64,000 nt of DNA from Lachnospiraceae bacterium (GCA_024696005.1 JAILHF010000055.1:49459-113458), one strand, 5' to 3'; positions 9,336 to 20,072 are shown, counted from the first letter of the stretch. Notes: generated by a model not told the origin, from the letters alone. Program-made: numbers and translations.

Positions 9336-9484
9336 GTTTGCATAACTCTGCATATACCCCGGAAAACAGGCACAGTATCTTGTAGGGCAAAGGGACAAAA
9401 AAATACAATATATATGCGCATTTCCGCAGAACGCAAAATCCCGCTCCAAAGCGGGAAAAACTGTGAAAAGTTCACAAGATTTCA
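9336..9484. other. non-coding upstream region with a palindrome
   Basis: No gene is seen here. It contains a CCCGCT-CCAA-AGCGGG hairpin at 9440-9455 and, just upstream of the next promoter, the palindrome TGTGAA-AAG-TTCACA at 9462-9476. The latter could be an operator. It resembles a Rex box but has a three-base rather than four-base centre. Confidence 0.4.
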
Positions 9485-9513
9485 TTGCCAATGGGGCGCT
9501 GCTATAGTAAAAT
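9485..9513 (+). promoter_or_regulatory. promoter of the giant surface protein gene
   Basis: TTGCCA and TAAAAT are separated by 17 bases. The leader of about 85 bases can form a small hairpin near 9543-9580 before the AAAGGAG ribosome-binding site. Confidence 0.65.
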
Positions 9514-9605
9514 AGTAACGATGGTTTCGTATGCTCTGACCGGAAAGCTTAAAGTCGGAGGATCGGACCTAAAACAGAAAAAACGATCATGAAAGGAGAA
9601 GAAAC

Positions 9606-12600
9606 ATGAAGAAAAAGTGGAGACAGATACTAAGCTGGATCCTCACACTGACCATGTTGCTGGGGACGTTCCAAAGTAACGGCCTGGCAATCACGGCGTT
9701 GGCGGAAGAGCCGGAGGCCGGCTATCTCAGTATCGAGGATGTCATCGTCGGAGACGCGGACACGCTGGTGAACGGGCTCAATGATAAGTTCGGTCCCGGC
9801 AAGTATAACAAAGAAAATAATACTGCCGAGGGTGGTCTGGCTCTTTCTGAGGGCATCACGTATGTTGGTGTTATAGTGCAGGCCAACGGCAGTCTTACTG
9901 TTGGGGGAACAGATTGCTGGGGGGTTAAGATTGCCAAGGATGAAACCTATTATGACTATTTTCCTTCCGATGGCTCGATCATGTCTCCCGGTGAGGGCCA
10001 TGTAGGCTCCAGTTTCCTTTATTTCCCGCTGTATGGCACTGATATAAATCATCCCCATACGCTGGTACAGGATCTGACGGCTGAAACGGGGAAGGCAGGT
10101 AATGCAACCCTGGCTGATATCGCCGGCGACCTGATCTTTACTCCGTTTGTAGTAAGAGATAAGAATTATATTGCGGCTTATGGAGCAAATAAAACCGCAG
10201 CAAAAAATAGCATTGAAGGTAGCACGGAAGCGCCGAATCCTGAATTTTTCACGGCTGAGGCAGAGACGGTTGATGTAGTTGCACAGGCTGGCTGCATCGA
10301 GATCAGCGAAATGATAGTCTGCAACGGAGACAAGCTTGCGGCTAAACTGAATGCGGCTTGCGGAGTGACGGACAAATATACAAAAGAGGGCCTCAAAGTT
10401 GACGATGAGATCACATATGTTGCGGTTGTTGTCAAGAAACAGGGAGGTCTTGCCCTTGCCGAAAACGATTGCTGGGGTGTGAAGATCGCTACGACTGATG
10501 GGAATTCCTTTGACTATTTCCCGTCTGATGCATCCATCGCAGCGCCCGGAGCGGGATTCAGTTTTATTTACCTGCCGCTGAGCAAACCGGACACACTCGG
10601 GCGTGATACTCTTATAGAGGACATGGGCTTGACGGAGATAGCTGATGCCCTTGATGTTACGCCTTTTGTTGTATGGGGTAAAAAAGCTGCCGCGGCCTGG
10701 GGAGCAAGTAAAGATCAGGCAAAAGCGAATTGCGAAACCAATAATTCCTGTTTCTACAGTGCTCAGGAAAAAACCTACCAGATTCCGGAGCTTGCGAACA
10801 GTTATATCTTTAAGATCTATGTTAATGATGGACAGACACCGTGGAACGTGTTATCGGGAAGCCTTGAGCCCCTTACAGCGGATGCTGATAACACTTATGC
10901 GGATATGTTGGTCGGTACAGAACTTTCGCGGAAATATGAAATAAAATCAAAGGATTATCATGACACTTTTGAAGCAAGCGGCTTGGAGTGGAATGTGTAT
11001 ACAACCGATGCCGGTACTACCCAGGCTGTCGCCGGGAAAGATTACCCTGCGGGTGTTTCCATAACCTCCTCTGCCGGTACCATAACGATCGGTGGACGGG
11101 TAGAAAAAACCTTTGAGGCTCAAACGGTATATCTGATCGGAAAAGAGGTATTGAATGCTCAATCCTCCAGGATCAGACTGATCATTCCCGTAAAGTTTGG
11201 CGTGAAACCGGTGGATGTAACAGCTCTGCCGAATGAAATTGCATTTACCGCAGCCAGTGAAGGCTATGTAGTGAGTAAAACGCCTGTGAGCGGCAAGGCT
11301 GTGGTGGCGCCGGAAGAGATCACCCTTAAGGCGGTGGCAGACCTCAGCGCTGAATATGAGGGCGTGGATGTTAGTTTCTCGATAAAGAATGAGGACGAAT
11401 GGGATGCGGATGAGATTCCTTTCACGGTTAGCCCTGCCAGCGGTAAGCTTACGAGCGCTACACCGCTGAAAGTGGAAGTGGCACCGATCGAAGGACTGGC
11501 TTACTATACCGGCGACGGCACGGTATACAGTGATAAGCTTGTGATCAGCAGCGATGCTTTTGCGGATATCGAGATCCCTCTGAGCTTTACTGTGAAAAGT
11601 GACCTGAAGGTTTCCGTCACCCGTGGCGGGGAAGAAGTGGAAGGTCTGGATCTCGGCGATATAGAAGTGGGTAAAGAAATAGAGCCCATTGTGATCAAGG
11701 TTACGAGCAAGAGCCATGGCGTGACCATCACCCCGCTTGCAGAGGCACTGCCGGCCGGTCTTAATGCCGTGATCGCCAAGGGAACGAAGCAGTCCACTCT
11801 CACTATCAGCGGAACACCTTCCGTGGGAGCTTATACATGGAATGAGACCGATAATAAGGAAAAGCAGGCATACAGTTTCAACGTAAAGGCGACCGAATCT
11901 TCTACGGGTGCAGAGACCGGAGGACAGTTTGAGCTTAGCGTAAAGCCTGCGGATGTAAGCTACGCCGATGAAGACGGTCTGGCTTTTAACAAGAGTTCGG
12001 AATCCTTAGGCACCGGTGTAGACAGCTATGCTTATACCTGGGGTATGAATACAGGAGACAGCGAGGTTAAGAGTATTCAGCTTCAGGTCAAGAACAATAC
12101 GGATGTAGAACTGACCTTGACAGCCGAATTAGATAATTCTGATAAATTCATACTTGGAGATAATGAACCGCTTAAAGTCGAGGCCGGAAAGACCGGGGCT
12201 TTCGTACTCAAGACGAAAGAAGGGGCGACTATAGAGGCGAGCAATACTGTAACTGTTATAATATCCGGTTCTGGCATACAGAAAGCTGCTGTCAAGTATA
12301 CGGTCAAAAACGTAACAGAGGGTAGTGTGATCACGGAGTCTATTCCGAGCGCAGAGGTCGGCAAGCCCTATGCGGCTACCCTGAAAGCAAACGGCGGCAG
12401 TGCCGGCTGGGCGATCGTGACATCTGAAGACGATGATCCTAACGCAGCGGCAGGTACCAAGACAAACGAAAGCTACCTTTACGAAAACTATGGTATAACA
12501 CTGAATGAGACGACCGGTGTGCTTTCCGGTACGCCGAAGAAGGCGGTTACAAATCTTCCTATCAAGGTAAGAAAAGGAAGTAACGGAACACCCAGGCAAT

Positions 12601-15600
12601 TGACGCTTACCATAACGGCGGCAGAAAACGCCCTTACCATCGCCGCTAACGGTAAGGCAATAGGCACGGGCGATAAGAAGCTCAACATGGGTGAGCTGGT
12701 CTATGGTAATACGAATGGTGTCAGCAAAGCGATCAGCATTACGGATAAGACAGGCGTGGGTCTTGGAGATCTTACGGCTGAAATTGACAGAGTAAAATAT
12801 GACAATGGCAGTGGACCTGATACCTCTTGGGACACTGCTCCTAACATCAGCAAGTATTTTGTTCTGAAAACGCTTAAAGCGGATGGAGAAGAGCTTACTA
12901 CCGGCAGTACAGATAATTCTGTCACGCTGTTGGAATCGAAGGCTTATGCACTGACTGTGGAAAGCCTCGGAACCGGTGCTGAACACTTGAAAGCCGGTGT
13001 GTATACGGTTACGGTAAGCGTAGGCGGTACAAATGCAGCGCTCCAGACGTTTGAAGCTAAAGTAACGGTAAAGAGCGTCTTCAAGATAGGAAATGTGAGC
13101 GGAACATTTACAGTTGGTACTGCAGTGCCTACTACAGAGCCAGATGCGGCTCCATACAGATATACAGCTACTAAGGACGCCGAAAGTGATCCTATCATCT
13201 CGGATGTGACGTTTAGCTGGGTAGGTGAACCGGATGGCCTTAGCCTTAATGCAGAAAACGGACAGATCAGCGGTACTCCCACCGAATCCGGTGAGTTTGA
13301 GGTTACCGTAAATGTTACCGGAACCGGGGATAATGCAGGCATCAGCGGCAGCGCAAGCTTTAACCTTGTGGTAGCGGGTCTTACGGAGTTGTCTGTGACC
13401 GTTAGTGCCAATGAAAAAACAAAAGTACTTGTAAACGGAAATGATGCCATTGTCCTTAAAGGAAAGGTTGTAGGGGATGCCCGGGATATGGTCGCTGACG
13501 GTTTCGCGGTTAAGCTTGCTACGAGCGGTACTGATCTGGTTGCCGGCGGACAGCTGAATATCAGCGTGGAAGCCGTTGATACCAGTACGGACCAGAGTGT
13601 TCCGAACCCGCATGACGGCTCCGAGGGCTTTATAGGCGTTACCAAAGAGCATATTGCAAATTCTGCTGTGGGAAGCGGGGAATATGATTTCTATGTAGGT
13701 CCCAAGAGTACAACTGTGGCCGGGGATTATCTGGTCAAGGTGACGATCAGCGGTGAGAATGTTACTACCTTCAGCTTCTACGTGGAATATGTGGTATCCG
13801 ACAAGCTGGCTATCGAAGAGCCTGAGGCGGAAGGTCTGAAGACGGCGATCGGTGCCTCCTATATGCTTCAGCTGAAGGCAGAGAATACTTACGGGAAGAC
13901 GCTTAATTGGTATGAGCTGCAGGCCAAAAAAGGCGAAAACGGATGGTATAACTATATAACTCAAGACGACGGAATTATCTCTTCGGGTGCTGATTACCGT
14001 GAGGGATCTGCAGGCACAACGCCCGGCACTACCGGTCTGGCGCTGATAGAGGATTCTGACGCAAGCGCAATAATCGGACGCTCGGATCCTGATGATAAAA
14101 GAGCAGTGGTCGGGATAAGGGGCGATTTTCCGATAACAGTCCGTGTCAAGAGTATTGCGACAGGCGGGACCCTGAAAGATGAGCAGGAAAAACTGAAGAA
14201 CAGAAGCGGAGCTACTGTCACGTATCATTCTGTAGATTCTATAGAAGAGAATCTTGATCTTAATACATTTGACCCGTACGCTGATCAGGAATTTGATCTG
14301 TCCTTTATCCTGAAGGCAGGCAAGACCTCCAGCGTGAGCGTGAGCAATGTTGCTTCTGATGCAAATGGCTTTAATACTGATGCACAGGCTGCAAAAGCAA
14401 CGTCTGAGGAATCACGTACGCCCGATATGGTGGCTATGCTTGCAAATACGACCTTCGATGAGAATAATGACGCCACGATCGTAGGTTATACCTTTAAGGA
14501 TCAGAGCAAAGTGTACCTGAGTGCACCTGACGAAACGATTACGCTTACCCTGAAGAATAACAGCGGAGTGGCGATGGAGAACATCAGCATGAGCCTCTCC
14601 AAAAACGACAGCACGGGATCGGGCTTTTTGCTGGCTGCCAACAAGATCGAAAGCATTGCGGCTGGTGGAACCGGTACCTTTAAGGTCCATGCTAAGCCTA
14701 AGACCCTCCGTACGCCGACACCGGACGGATATGAGGATGTCATCATCATCACCGCTGATGACATGGAAGCAATTGAATTCCCGATCAGCCTGAAGGTTAT
14801 TGACGCCGAGATCCTGTTTGATGCATATTATGATGATGCATCAGTTGCTGCCGTGCACCAAAACAGCAGCCTTCAGGTGGTCAGTGCCAATCAGCTTCTT
14901 AATGAGGAAGGGATCGATCTTGGAGAGTTCCAGAGCGGTAAAACAGATTACCGGGGGGCTGTCAAAAATCTGTATATCCTGAATGCCGGAAATATAGATC
15001 TGGATCTTACCGTTGTGGAAGTAAAGGATGCGGATGGTACCCCTTATGTCAACGAAAATGATACGAATAAGAAGCTGCTGATCGGCAAAACCTCTGAAGC
15101 TGTGGGTAGAGCTCAGATAGAGTTTGATGAAGTGGCGGAAGGTAAAGAAGCAAAACTTTATTTCCGTCTGGCTGACGATAGTAATGTGCCGGGCAGTTCC
15201 ACCGCATATCTGAGTATCAGCTATGGCGGGGAAGAAGAAGTGATCCTGCCAGTGAACTATTTCTTCTATGATGATGATCTTTCGGCGGAGGTAAGTCCTT
15301 CCGGAACGGATATCCTGATGCTGAAGAACAAGGACAGCGAGGATCCCAAGGAAAAGTACTATGCCGAGAACTATGACTATAAGGATGCTGCGGAGACGTT
15401 TACCGTAAAGAACGATAACGTAATCGCAGGAGCAGAAGAGGACATCGTAAAAAGCAAGACTCTCGTAGGAGTGACGGTTACTCTTTCCGGCGCAAATAAA
15501 GATGACTTCCAGTTTATCGATTACGGAACGGCTAAGGTGACTGGTGGAGATAAGCTCTCTATAGATGCTATTGCATCCGGAGAAAGCTTCAGCTTCAAGC

Positions 15601-18600
15601 TTGCACCGGTTGAAGGACTGAGAGCCGGAAGCTATACGGCTACGCTCAGCTTTGGTGCAGAAAACAAAGATGCGACAACAATTGAAAAGAACGTGAGCTT
15701 CCGTGTCTTTGACTCCGATGTTTACGAGCAGGATATCTACTCCGAAGCGAGTGCAATCACGGCAGAGACAGACCGGAATCGTCTTTATCAGTCACTTGTG
15801 GTGAGCCAGAGGGATGATATCCTTGTTACGACGGACACAGCAACTAATACCGTTAATGCATCCATAAACGGCGGTTCTGTTAACGTTAAGTTCCGGTTTA
15901 GCGGGGATGTAACAGATCATCTCAACCTGACGTCACCTGATAGCGCTGAAGTAACCAGGGCAGAGGGTATCGCGACGGATCTTATCAGTGTGGTGCTGGA
16001 AGAGGATGATATTACCAAGATCAAGGCTAAGCATTCCTTATATTCCGCCGGATCTGACTTCTTTACGACCGTGAACTTCAATATCCTTTCGAAGGTCACA
16101 TTTGTTACAACGAATGTTGACAGCATAAAGAACACTTATGCAGAGTTCAACAGGGATAATGTAGAGATCACGGAAGGTGCAGAAGGCACAATTGACAAGA
16201 CCAAGAATATCGTTGTAACTGTACCCAACGGCAAGCCTCTGGCATCGGCCCTGAACGACGGAATCCTTCCCGTTGTAAAAAGAGGAGATTATGGATTCAA
16301 CGGCTGGACCGACGATGGTATCGTTGTTGACGGTGAGAAAGATATTACGGATGATCTGACGCTTAACCCGAGCTGGCATACCCACAGGTATTCCACTAAT
16401 CCCAATGAGTCCAACGAAGCATTTGCAAAGTGGACCTGGAATGAAGATACGGAGGGAACATGGACTGCAAGTCTTGTGCTTCACTGCACGGACGGCGGCT
16501 GCATGGCAGAGGATAAGGGCGAGCTTGTATTTACGACAGAGACGGATCCGGCGGTAAGCATCACGAACGGCCCCAGCCATCCTGTTACCTGCACGGAAGA
16601 CGGATACGTTACTTATGTGGCATCTCTTACCTATGGCGGAGTGACTTACGTTTCCGAAAACAGAATAGAGGAAGCAACCACCGGCCATGCTTGGGATGAC
16701 GCAGTCGTAACCTGGGGCGATGCTAAGCCAGACGGCAGCTACGACGAGAGCTGTGTGAGCGTGTCCCGCACGTGTACCAAGTGCGAGGACAGCATAGATC
16801 TGCGGATCGTCAGCGTAAATGCGAGCAGACAGGAAGCAGATTGCGAGCATGACGGACAGATCACATACAGCGTAACTTATATGGATGTGAATGCTTTCGG
16901 AGAGGAAACGGAAGAGAAGCCCGCTACCGGACAGGAACTGACAGTGCCTATCCCGGCACGTCATAGCAATGAGCTCGATATCATCGTGGAAGACTTTAAC
17001 GAAGAGACTCTGAGCGCCAATGTTGTGATCACCTGCCCTGACTGCGGAAACAAGCTCTTTGAAGGCATCTTGAGAGGTGAGTTGAAAGAAGGCACACAGG
17101 ATGTATATGTCTTCAGCTTCGTGTACCGCGATGTGAACTACTCTGTGGAATGGAAATATCATGAACATGTATGGGAAAATCCCGTATGGACATGGACGGT
17201 GTGCACCCTCGAGAGCGCATCCGCAAACGTAACGGTAAGCTGCAACGTGAATGCCGAAAAGCCTCACAGCAAGACAGTTGTGGCGGACATGAGCAAGACC
17301 GTCAGCGGCAATAAGCTTACCTGGACGGCGACGGCAACGGTCAGTGGCCAGACCTTTACCGACACGAAGGCATTAGACACCGTTACCGGTGAGGAATGGA
17401 CGCATGACCACGTCTGGACCGGACCCGAATGGGTATGGACCGGCAGCGTGAGCACCGATGATATCGCGGTGACGGGTATCTTCACCTGCTCCGTGAGTGC
17501 CGATGATATCCACACTCTGGAGATAGAAGCAGAAGTGGCTTCGACCAGTGCGAACGGTGTGGTCACCTGCACGGCTACCCTTACCGGGCCGGATGGAGAG
17601 ACCTATACCGTTGAAAAGCAGTTTGATGCAGTTACCGGCGAAGAGATCACCCATGAGCATGTATGGGAAGGCCCTGTATGGGAGTGGAGCGGCAGCGTCA
17701 GCAAAAACGACGTTGCAGCGAAGGCTACCTTCACCTGTTCCGTAAGTGCCGACAAGGTTCACAGTGAGATCGTGGACGCGAAGGTGACCTCTGTGAGCAG
17801 TGACGGCATCATCACCTATACGGCAACGGTATCCTTCAACGGCAGCAACTATAGCGATACAAAGCGCTTTGATTGGGCTACCGGTGAAGAGGTTACCCAT
17901 GAGCATGTATGGGAAGGCCCTGTATGGGAGTGGAGCGGCAGCGTGAGCAAGAACGACGTGGCGGCGAAGGCGACCTTCACCTGCTCCGTAAGCGCTGACA
18001 AGGTTCACAGTGAGACTGTTGACGCGAAGGTGACCTCCGTGAGCAGTGACGGCATCATCACCTATACGGCAACGGTATCCTTCAACGGCAGCAACTATAG
18101 CGATACAAAGCGCTTTGACTGGGCTACCGGCGAAGAGATCACCCACGAGGATGTGTGGGGAGATCCTGTATGGACCTGGGCAGGAAGCGTAAGCACGAAC
18201 AATGTATCTGCAAAGGCAACCTTTACCTGCACCGTGGTACCCGGCAAGCCTCACAGCGAGGTGGTTGATGCGGTGATCAGTTCCGTGAGCGGAGATGGCG
18301 TGGTCGTCTGCACGGCAACGGCGGTATTCAAGGGCAATACCTATACCGATACCAGGATCTTTGATGCAGGGAAGGGTGACGAGGTAAATGATAAGAAGCT
18401 TTGGAGCAAACCTGTATGGGATTGGACCGGAACCACCAGCACCAATGCGGTGGCAAAGGCAACCTTCACCTGCACGGTAAGCGCCGATACGCCTGTTACC
18501 AAGACCGTGAATGCCGATAAGATCGAGATCCGGCTTGAAACAAAGGATTACATCTATTATGTTGCGGAAGTAAGCTTTGAAGGAACGAGCTACACCGACG

Positions 18601-20057
18601 AGTATGCGGTGAACAAGACCAGCGGCAAGGGTGCGGATGTGCCCGTGAACGGCATCGGTATCGGTATCGAAGGTCTGGAAGAGTCCTACGATTATACGGG
18701 TATCAAGATCAAGCCCAGCTTCATCGTGGTGGATTATGACTGTGACAAGGTGCTTGCGGAAACCACAGACTACACCGTGAGCTATGGCGCGAACAAGAAC
18801 GCCGGACTGAAAGCGGGTAGCGTGACCATCACCGGTAAGGGCAACTATGCCGGCAAGACCGTAACGGAAACCTTCGACATCGTCGACCGTGCGGCCGAGG
18901 TTTCCAGGACCGACATGTTTGACCTCAAGGGAGCAAAGATCAAGAATCTCAATGCAGTGATCTACAATGGAGAGGAGCAGCATCCCGCATTTACCCTTGA
19001 ACTGAAGGGCGGCACGTCCTACAACTATGAGTGGGACGGCAGCGAGTATGTGACCGGCGATGCCAAGACTCCGATCAATGCGGTTGTGACCCTGGCAAAC
19101 AATGTGAAGAAGGGTAGTGCAACTATCCTGCTCACGGGTAAGGATGTCAACGGAAAGGCTACTGTCTTAAAGAAGGCGTTCTCGATCAAGCCTGTGGATC
19201 TCTCCAAGATCGATACGGATGATCTGAAGCTTGTGGAAGCAGGCGAGGCCATCTGGTCCTCAAAGGGAGCGGTTCCGAGCTATCTGAACCTTGAATACGT
19301 AACAGAGAACGGAAAAGTGATTGCTCTGGTACAGGGGCAGGATTACTCCGCGAAGTATACCTACGCCAGCAAGAAGAAGGATGCGGGCACAGGAGCCGCT
19401 TCGATCACGATCGCCGGTAAGGGCAACTTCAGCAAGAAGTTTGGCAAGACCTTTAGCTTCGACATCTCCAAGCTGGAGCTTACGGATGAAAACGTGTCTG
19501 TGGCAGCCTATGCAGGCATGAAAGCAAAGACTGCAAAGATCACCGTATATGACGGATGCGGAAAGGCAGTAGCCCTCAGCAACCTGGATGTGAAGATCTT
19601 CAAGGAAGGCACTGATTCCGATCTCTTTACCACCGGTACAAAACTCGAGGCCGGTGCGACCTATACGGTCGAGGTGGAGCCCAAGAACGGTGAGGACAAT
19701 GCGAATATCAGCGGCAAGGCTACCATCGTCTTTGTGGCAGCGGCCAACCTGTCCAAGGCAAAGGTGGTGGGTATCAGCGGAAAGGGCGCATACTATGCAG
19801 AATTCACCGGCGAAGAGATCCGCTTCGAGGACATGGAAGTGAATCCTTTCGAAACGGGCGCGATCAAGATCCAGTACAAGGTGAACGGAAGCTATGTAAC
19901 GCTGAAGTACGGTGAAGACTACGAGATATCCGGATACGCAAACAACCTCAAGAAGGGCAGCATGAGCGTGACCATCCGCGGTATCAGCAAAGATTACAGC
20001 GGCGTCAAGACCTTCAAGGTCAAGATCGCGGCGAAACAGATGAAGAAAGCAAAGTAA
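9606..20057 (+). CDS. giant secreted multi-domain repeat protein
   Basis: This 3483-residue protein has a signal peptide, residues 1-33, ending ALA. A duplicated module follows at about 41-224 and 229-390. Both copies contain DCWGVKIA and a YFPSD segment. Then comes a long series of Ig-like beta domains; several have the LSGTP/ISGTP signature of putative Ig (He_PIG) domains, near 760, 985 and 1220. An InlB-like repeat lies near 2159-2255. Six 82-residue Trp/Cys repeats occupy about 2519-3010. The C-terminal domains contain GKGNYAGK-type motifs of bacterial Ig/MBG-like modules. There is no LPXTG, dockerin, SLH or terminal membrane helix, and the protein ends in a basic tail, so the mode of surface attachment is unclear. 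It is likely an adhesin or matrix protein, but this is inferred only from architecture. It is a single-gene unit with its own promoter and terminator. Confidence 0.9.
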   Translation: MKKKWRQILSWILTLTMLLGTFQSNGLAITALAEEPEAGYLSIEDVIVGDADTLVNGLNDKFGPGKYNKENNTAEGGLALSEGITYVGVIVQANGSLTVGGTDCWGVKIAKDETYYDYFPSDGSIMSPGEGHVGSSFLYFPLYGTDINHPHTLVQDLTAETGKAGNATLADIAGDLIFTPFVVRDKNYIAAYGANKTAAKNSIEGSTEAPNPEFFTAEAETVDVVAQAGCIEISEMIVCNGDKLAAKLNAACGVTDKYTKEGLKVDDEITYVAVVVKKQGGLALAENDCWGVKIATTDGNSFDYFPSDASIAAPGAGFSFIYLPLSKPDTLGRDTLIEDMGLTEIADALDVTPFVVWGKKAAAAWGASKDQAKANCETNNSCFYSAQEKTYQIPELANSYIFKIYVNDGQTPWNVLSGSLEPLTADADNTYADMLVGTELSRKYEIKSKDYHDTFEASGLEWNVYTTDAGTTQAVAGKDYPAGVSITSSAGTITIGGRVEKTFEAQTVYLIGKEVLNAQSSRIRLIIPVKFGVKPVDVTALPNEIAFTAASEGYVVSKTPVSGKAVVAPEEITLKAVADLSAEYEGVDVSFSIKNEDEWDADEIPFTVSPASGKLTSATPLKVEVAPIEGLAYYTGDGTVYSDKLVISSDAFADIEIPLSFTVKSDLKVSVTRGGEEVEGLDLGDIEVGKEIEPIVIKVTSKSHGVTITPLAEALPAGLNAVIAKGTKQSTLTISGTPSVGAYTWNETDNKEKQAYSFNVKATESSTGAETGGQFELSVKPADVSYADEDGLAFNKSSESLGTGVDSYAYTWGMNTGDSEVKSIQLQVKNNTDVELTLTAELDNSDKFILGDNEPLKVEAGKTGAFVLKTKEGATIEASNTVTVIISGSGIQKAAVKYTVKNVTEGSVITESIPSAEVGKPYAATLKANGGSAGWAIVTSEDDDPNAAAGTKTNESYLYENYGITLNETTGVLSGTPKKAVTNLPIKVRKGSNGTPRQLTLTITAAENALTIAANGKAIGTGDKKLNMGELVYGNTNGVSKAISITDKTGVGLGDLTAEIDRVKYDNGSGPDTSWDTAPNISKYFVLKTLKADGEELTTGSTDNSVTLLESKAYALTVESLGTGAEHLKAGVYTVTVSVGGTNAALQTFEAKVTVKSVFKIGNVSGTFTVGTAVPTTEPDAAPYRYTATKDAESDPIISDVTFSWVGEPDGLSLNAENGQISGTPTESGEFEVTVNVTGTGDNAGISGSASFNLVVAGLTELSVTVSANEKTKVLVNGNDAIVLKGKVVGDARDMVADGFAVKLATSGTDLVAGGQLNISVEAVDTSTDQSVPNPHDGSEGFIGVTKEHIANSAVGSGEYDFYVGPKSTTVAGDYLVKVTISGENVTTFSFYVEYVVSDKLAIEEPEAEGLKTAIGASYMLQLKAENTYGKTLNWYELQAKKGENGWYNYITQDDGIISSGADYREGSAGTTPGTTGLALIEDSDASAIIGRSDPDDKRAVVGIRGDFPITVRVKSIATGGTLKDEQEKLKNRSGATVTYHSVDSIEENLDLNTFDPYADQEFDLSFILKAGKTSSVSVSNVASDANGFNTDAQAAKATSEESRTPDMVAMLANTTFDENNDATIVGYTFKDQSKVYLSAPDETITLTLKNNSGVAMENISMSLSKNDSTGSGFLLAANKIESIAAGGTGTFKVHAKPKTLRTPTPDGYEDVIIITADDMEAIEFPISLKVIDAEILFDAYYDDASVAAVHQNSSLQVVSANQLLNEEGIDLGEFQSGKTDYRGAVKNLYILNAGNIDLDLTVVEVKDADGTPYVNENDTNKKLLIGKTSEAVGRAQIEFDEVAEGKEAKLYFRLADDSNVPGSSTAYLSISYGGEEEVILPVNYFFYDDDLSAEVSPSGTDILMLKNKDSEDPKEKYYAENYDYKDAAETFTVKNDNVIAGAEEDIVKSKTLVGVTVTLSGANKDDFQFIDYGTAKVTGGDKLSIDAIASGESFSFKLAPVEGLRAGSYTATLSFGAENKDATTIEKNVSFRVFDSDVYEQDIYSEASAITAETDRNRLYQSLVVSQRDDILVTTDTATNTVNASINGGSVNVKFRFSGDVTDHLNLTSPDSAEVTRAEGIATDLISVVLEEDDITKIKAKHSLYSAGSDFFTTVNFNILSKVTFVTTNVDSIKNTYAEFNRDNVEITEGAEGTIDKTKNIVVTVPNGKPLASALNDGILPVVKRGDYGFNGWTDDGIVVDGEKDITDDLTLNPSWHTHRYSTNPNESNEAFAKWTWNEDTEGTWTASLVLHCTDGGCMAEDKGELVFTTETDPAVSITNGPSHPVTCTEDGYVTYVASLTYGGVTYVSENRIEEATTGHAWDDAVVTWGDAKPDGSYDESCVSVSRTCTKCEDSIDLRIVSVNASRQEADCEHDGQITYSVTYMDVNAFGEETEEKPATGQELTVPIPARHSNELDIIVEDFNEETLSANVVITCPDCGNKLFEGILRGELKEGTQDVYVFSFVYRDVNYSVEWKYHEHVWENPVWTWTVCTLESASANVTVSCNVNAEKPHSKTVVADMSKTVSGNKLTWTATATVSGQTFTDTKALDTVTGEEWTHDHVWTGPEWVWTGSVSTDDIAVTGIFTCSVSADDIHTLEIEAEVASTSANGVVTCTATLTGPDGETYTVEKQFDAVTGEEITHEHVWEGPVWEWSGSVSKNDVAAKATFTCSVSADKVHSEIVDAKVTSVSSDGIITYTATVSFNGSNYSDTKRFDWATGEEVTHEHVWEGPVWEWSGSVSKNDVAAKATFTCSVSADKVHSETVDAKVTSVSSDGIITYTATVSFNGSNYSDTKRFDWATGEEITHEDVWGDPVWTWAGSVSTNNVSAKATFTCTVVPGKPHSEVVDAVISSVSGDGVVVCTATAVFKGNTYTDTRIFDAGKGDEVNDKKLWSKPVWDWTGTTSTNAVAKATFTCTVSADTPVTKTVNADKIEIRLETKDYIYYVAEVSFEGTSYTDEYAVNKTSGKGADVPVNGIGIGIEGLEESYDYTGIKIKPSFIVVDYDCDKVLAETTDYTVSYGANKNAGLKAGSVTITGKGNYAGKTVTETFDIVDRAAEVSRTDMFDLKGAKIKNLNAVIYNGEEQHPAFTLELKGGTSYNYEWDGSEYVTGDAKTPINAVVTLANNVKKGSATILLTGKDVNGKATVLKKAFSIKPVDLSKIDTDDLKLVEAGEAIWSSKGAVPSYLNLEYVTENGKVIALVQGQDYSAKYTYASKKKDAGTGAASITIAGKGNFSKKFGKTFSFDISKLELTDENVSVAAYAGMKAKTAKITVYDGCGKAVALSNLDVKIFKEGTDSDLFTTGTKLEAGATYTVEVEPKNGEDNANISGKATIVFVAAANLSKAKVVGISGKGAYYAEFTGEEIRFEDMEVNPFETGAIKIQYKVNGSYVTLKYGEDYEISGYANNLKKGSMSVTIRGISKDYSGVKTFKVKIAAKQMKKAK
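17161..18640 (+). repeat. six 246-bp tandem repeats inside the giant gene
   Basis: Six in-frame units of about 82 codons each begin with a [HK]xxVWxxPVWxW-type motif and contain a TFTC motif. Units 3 and 4, starting near 17655 and 17901, are almost identical over their full length, indicating a recent duplication or gene conversion. The outer units are more diverged. Confidence 0.9.
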
Positions 20058-20072
20058 GTAACAAAGCACCTG

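Noticed and set aside
9462-9476. Canonical Rex box
   Set aside because: The two half-sites are three bases apart, not four, so it was left as an unassigned palindrome.
9514-9605. Possible cyclic-di-GMP (GEMM) riboswitch before the giant gene
   Set aside because: CGGACCTAAAAC recalls the 3' end of GEMM, but the conserved CACGCACAGGGCAAACC and GGACGCAAAG parts are missing.
12129-14228. Long minus-strand ORF (699 codons) inside the giant gene
   Set aside because: It is a shadow of the plus-strand frame: no ribosome-binding site, no recognisable domain, and composition dictated by codon bias of the real gene.
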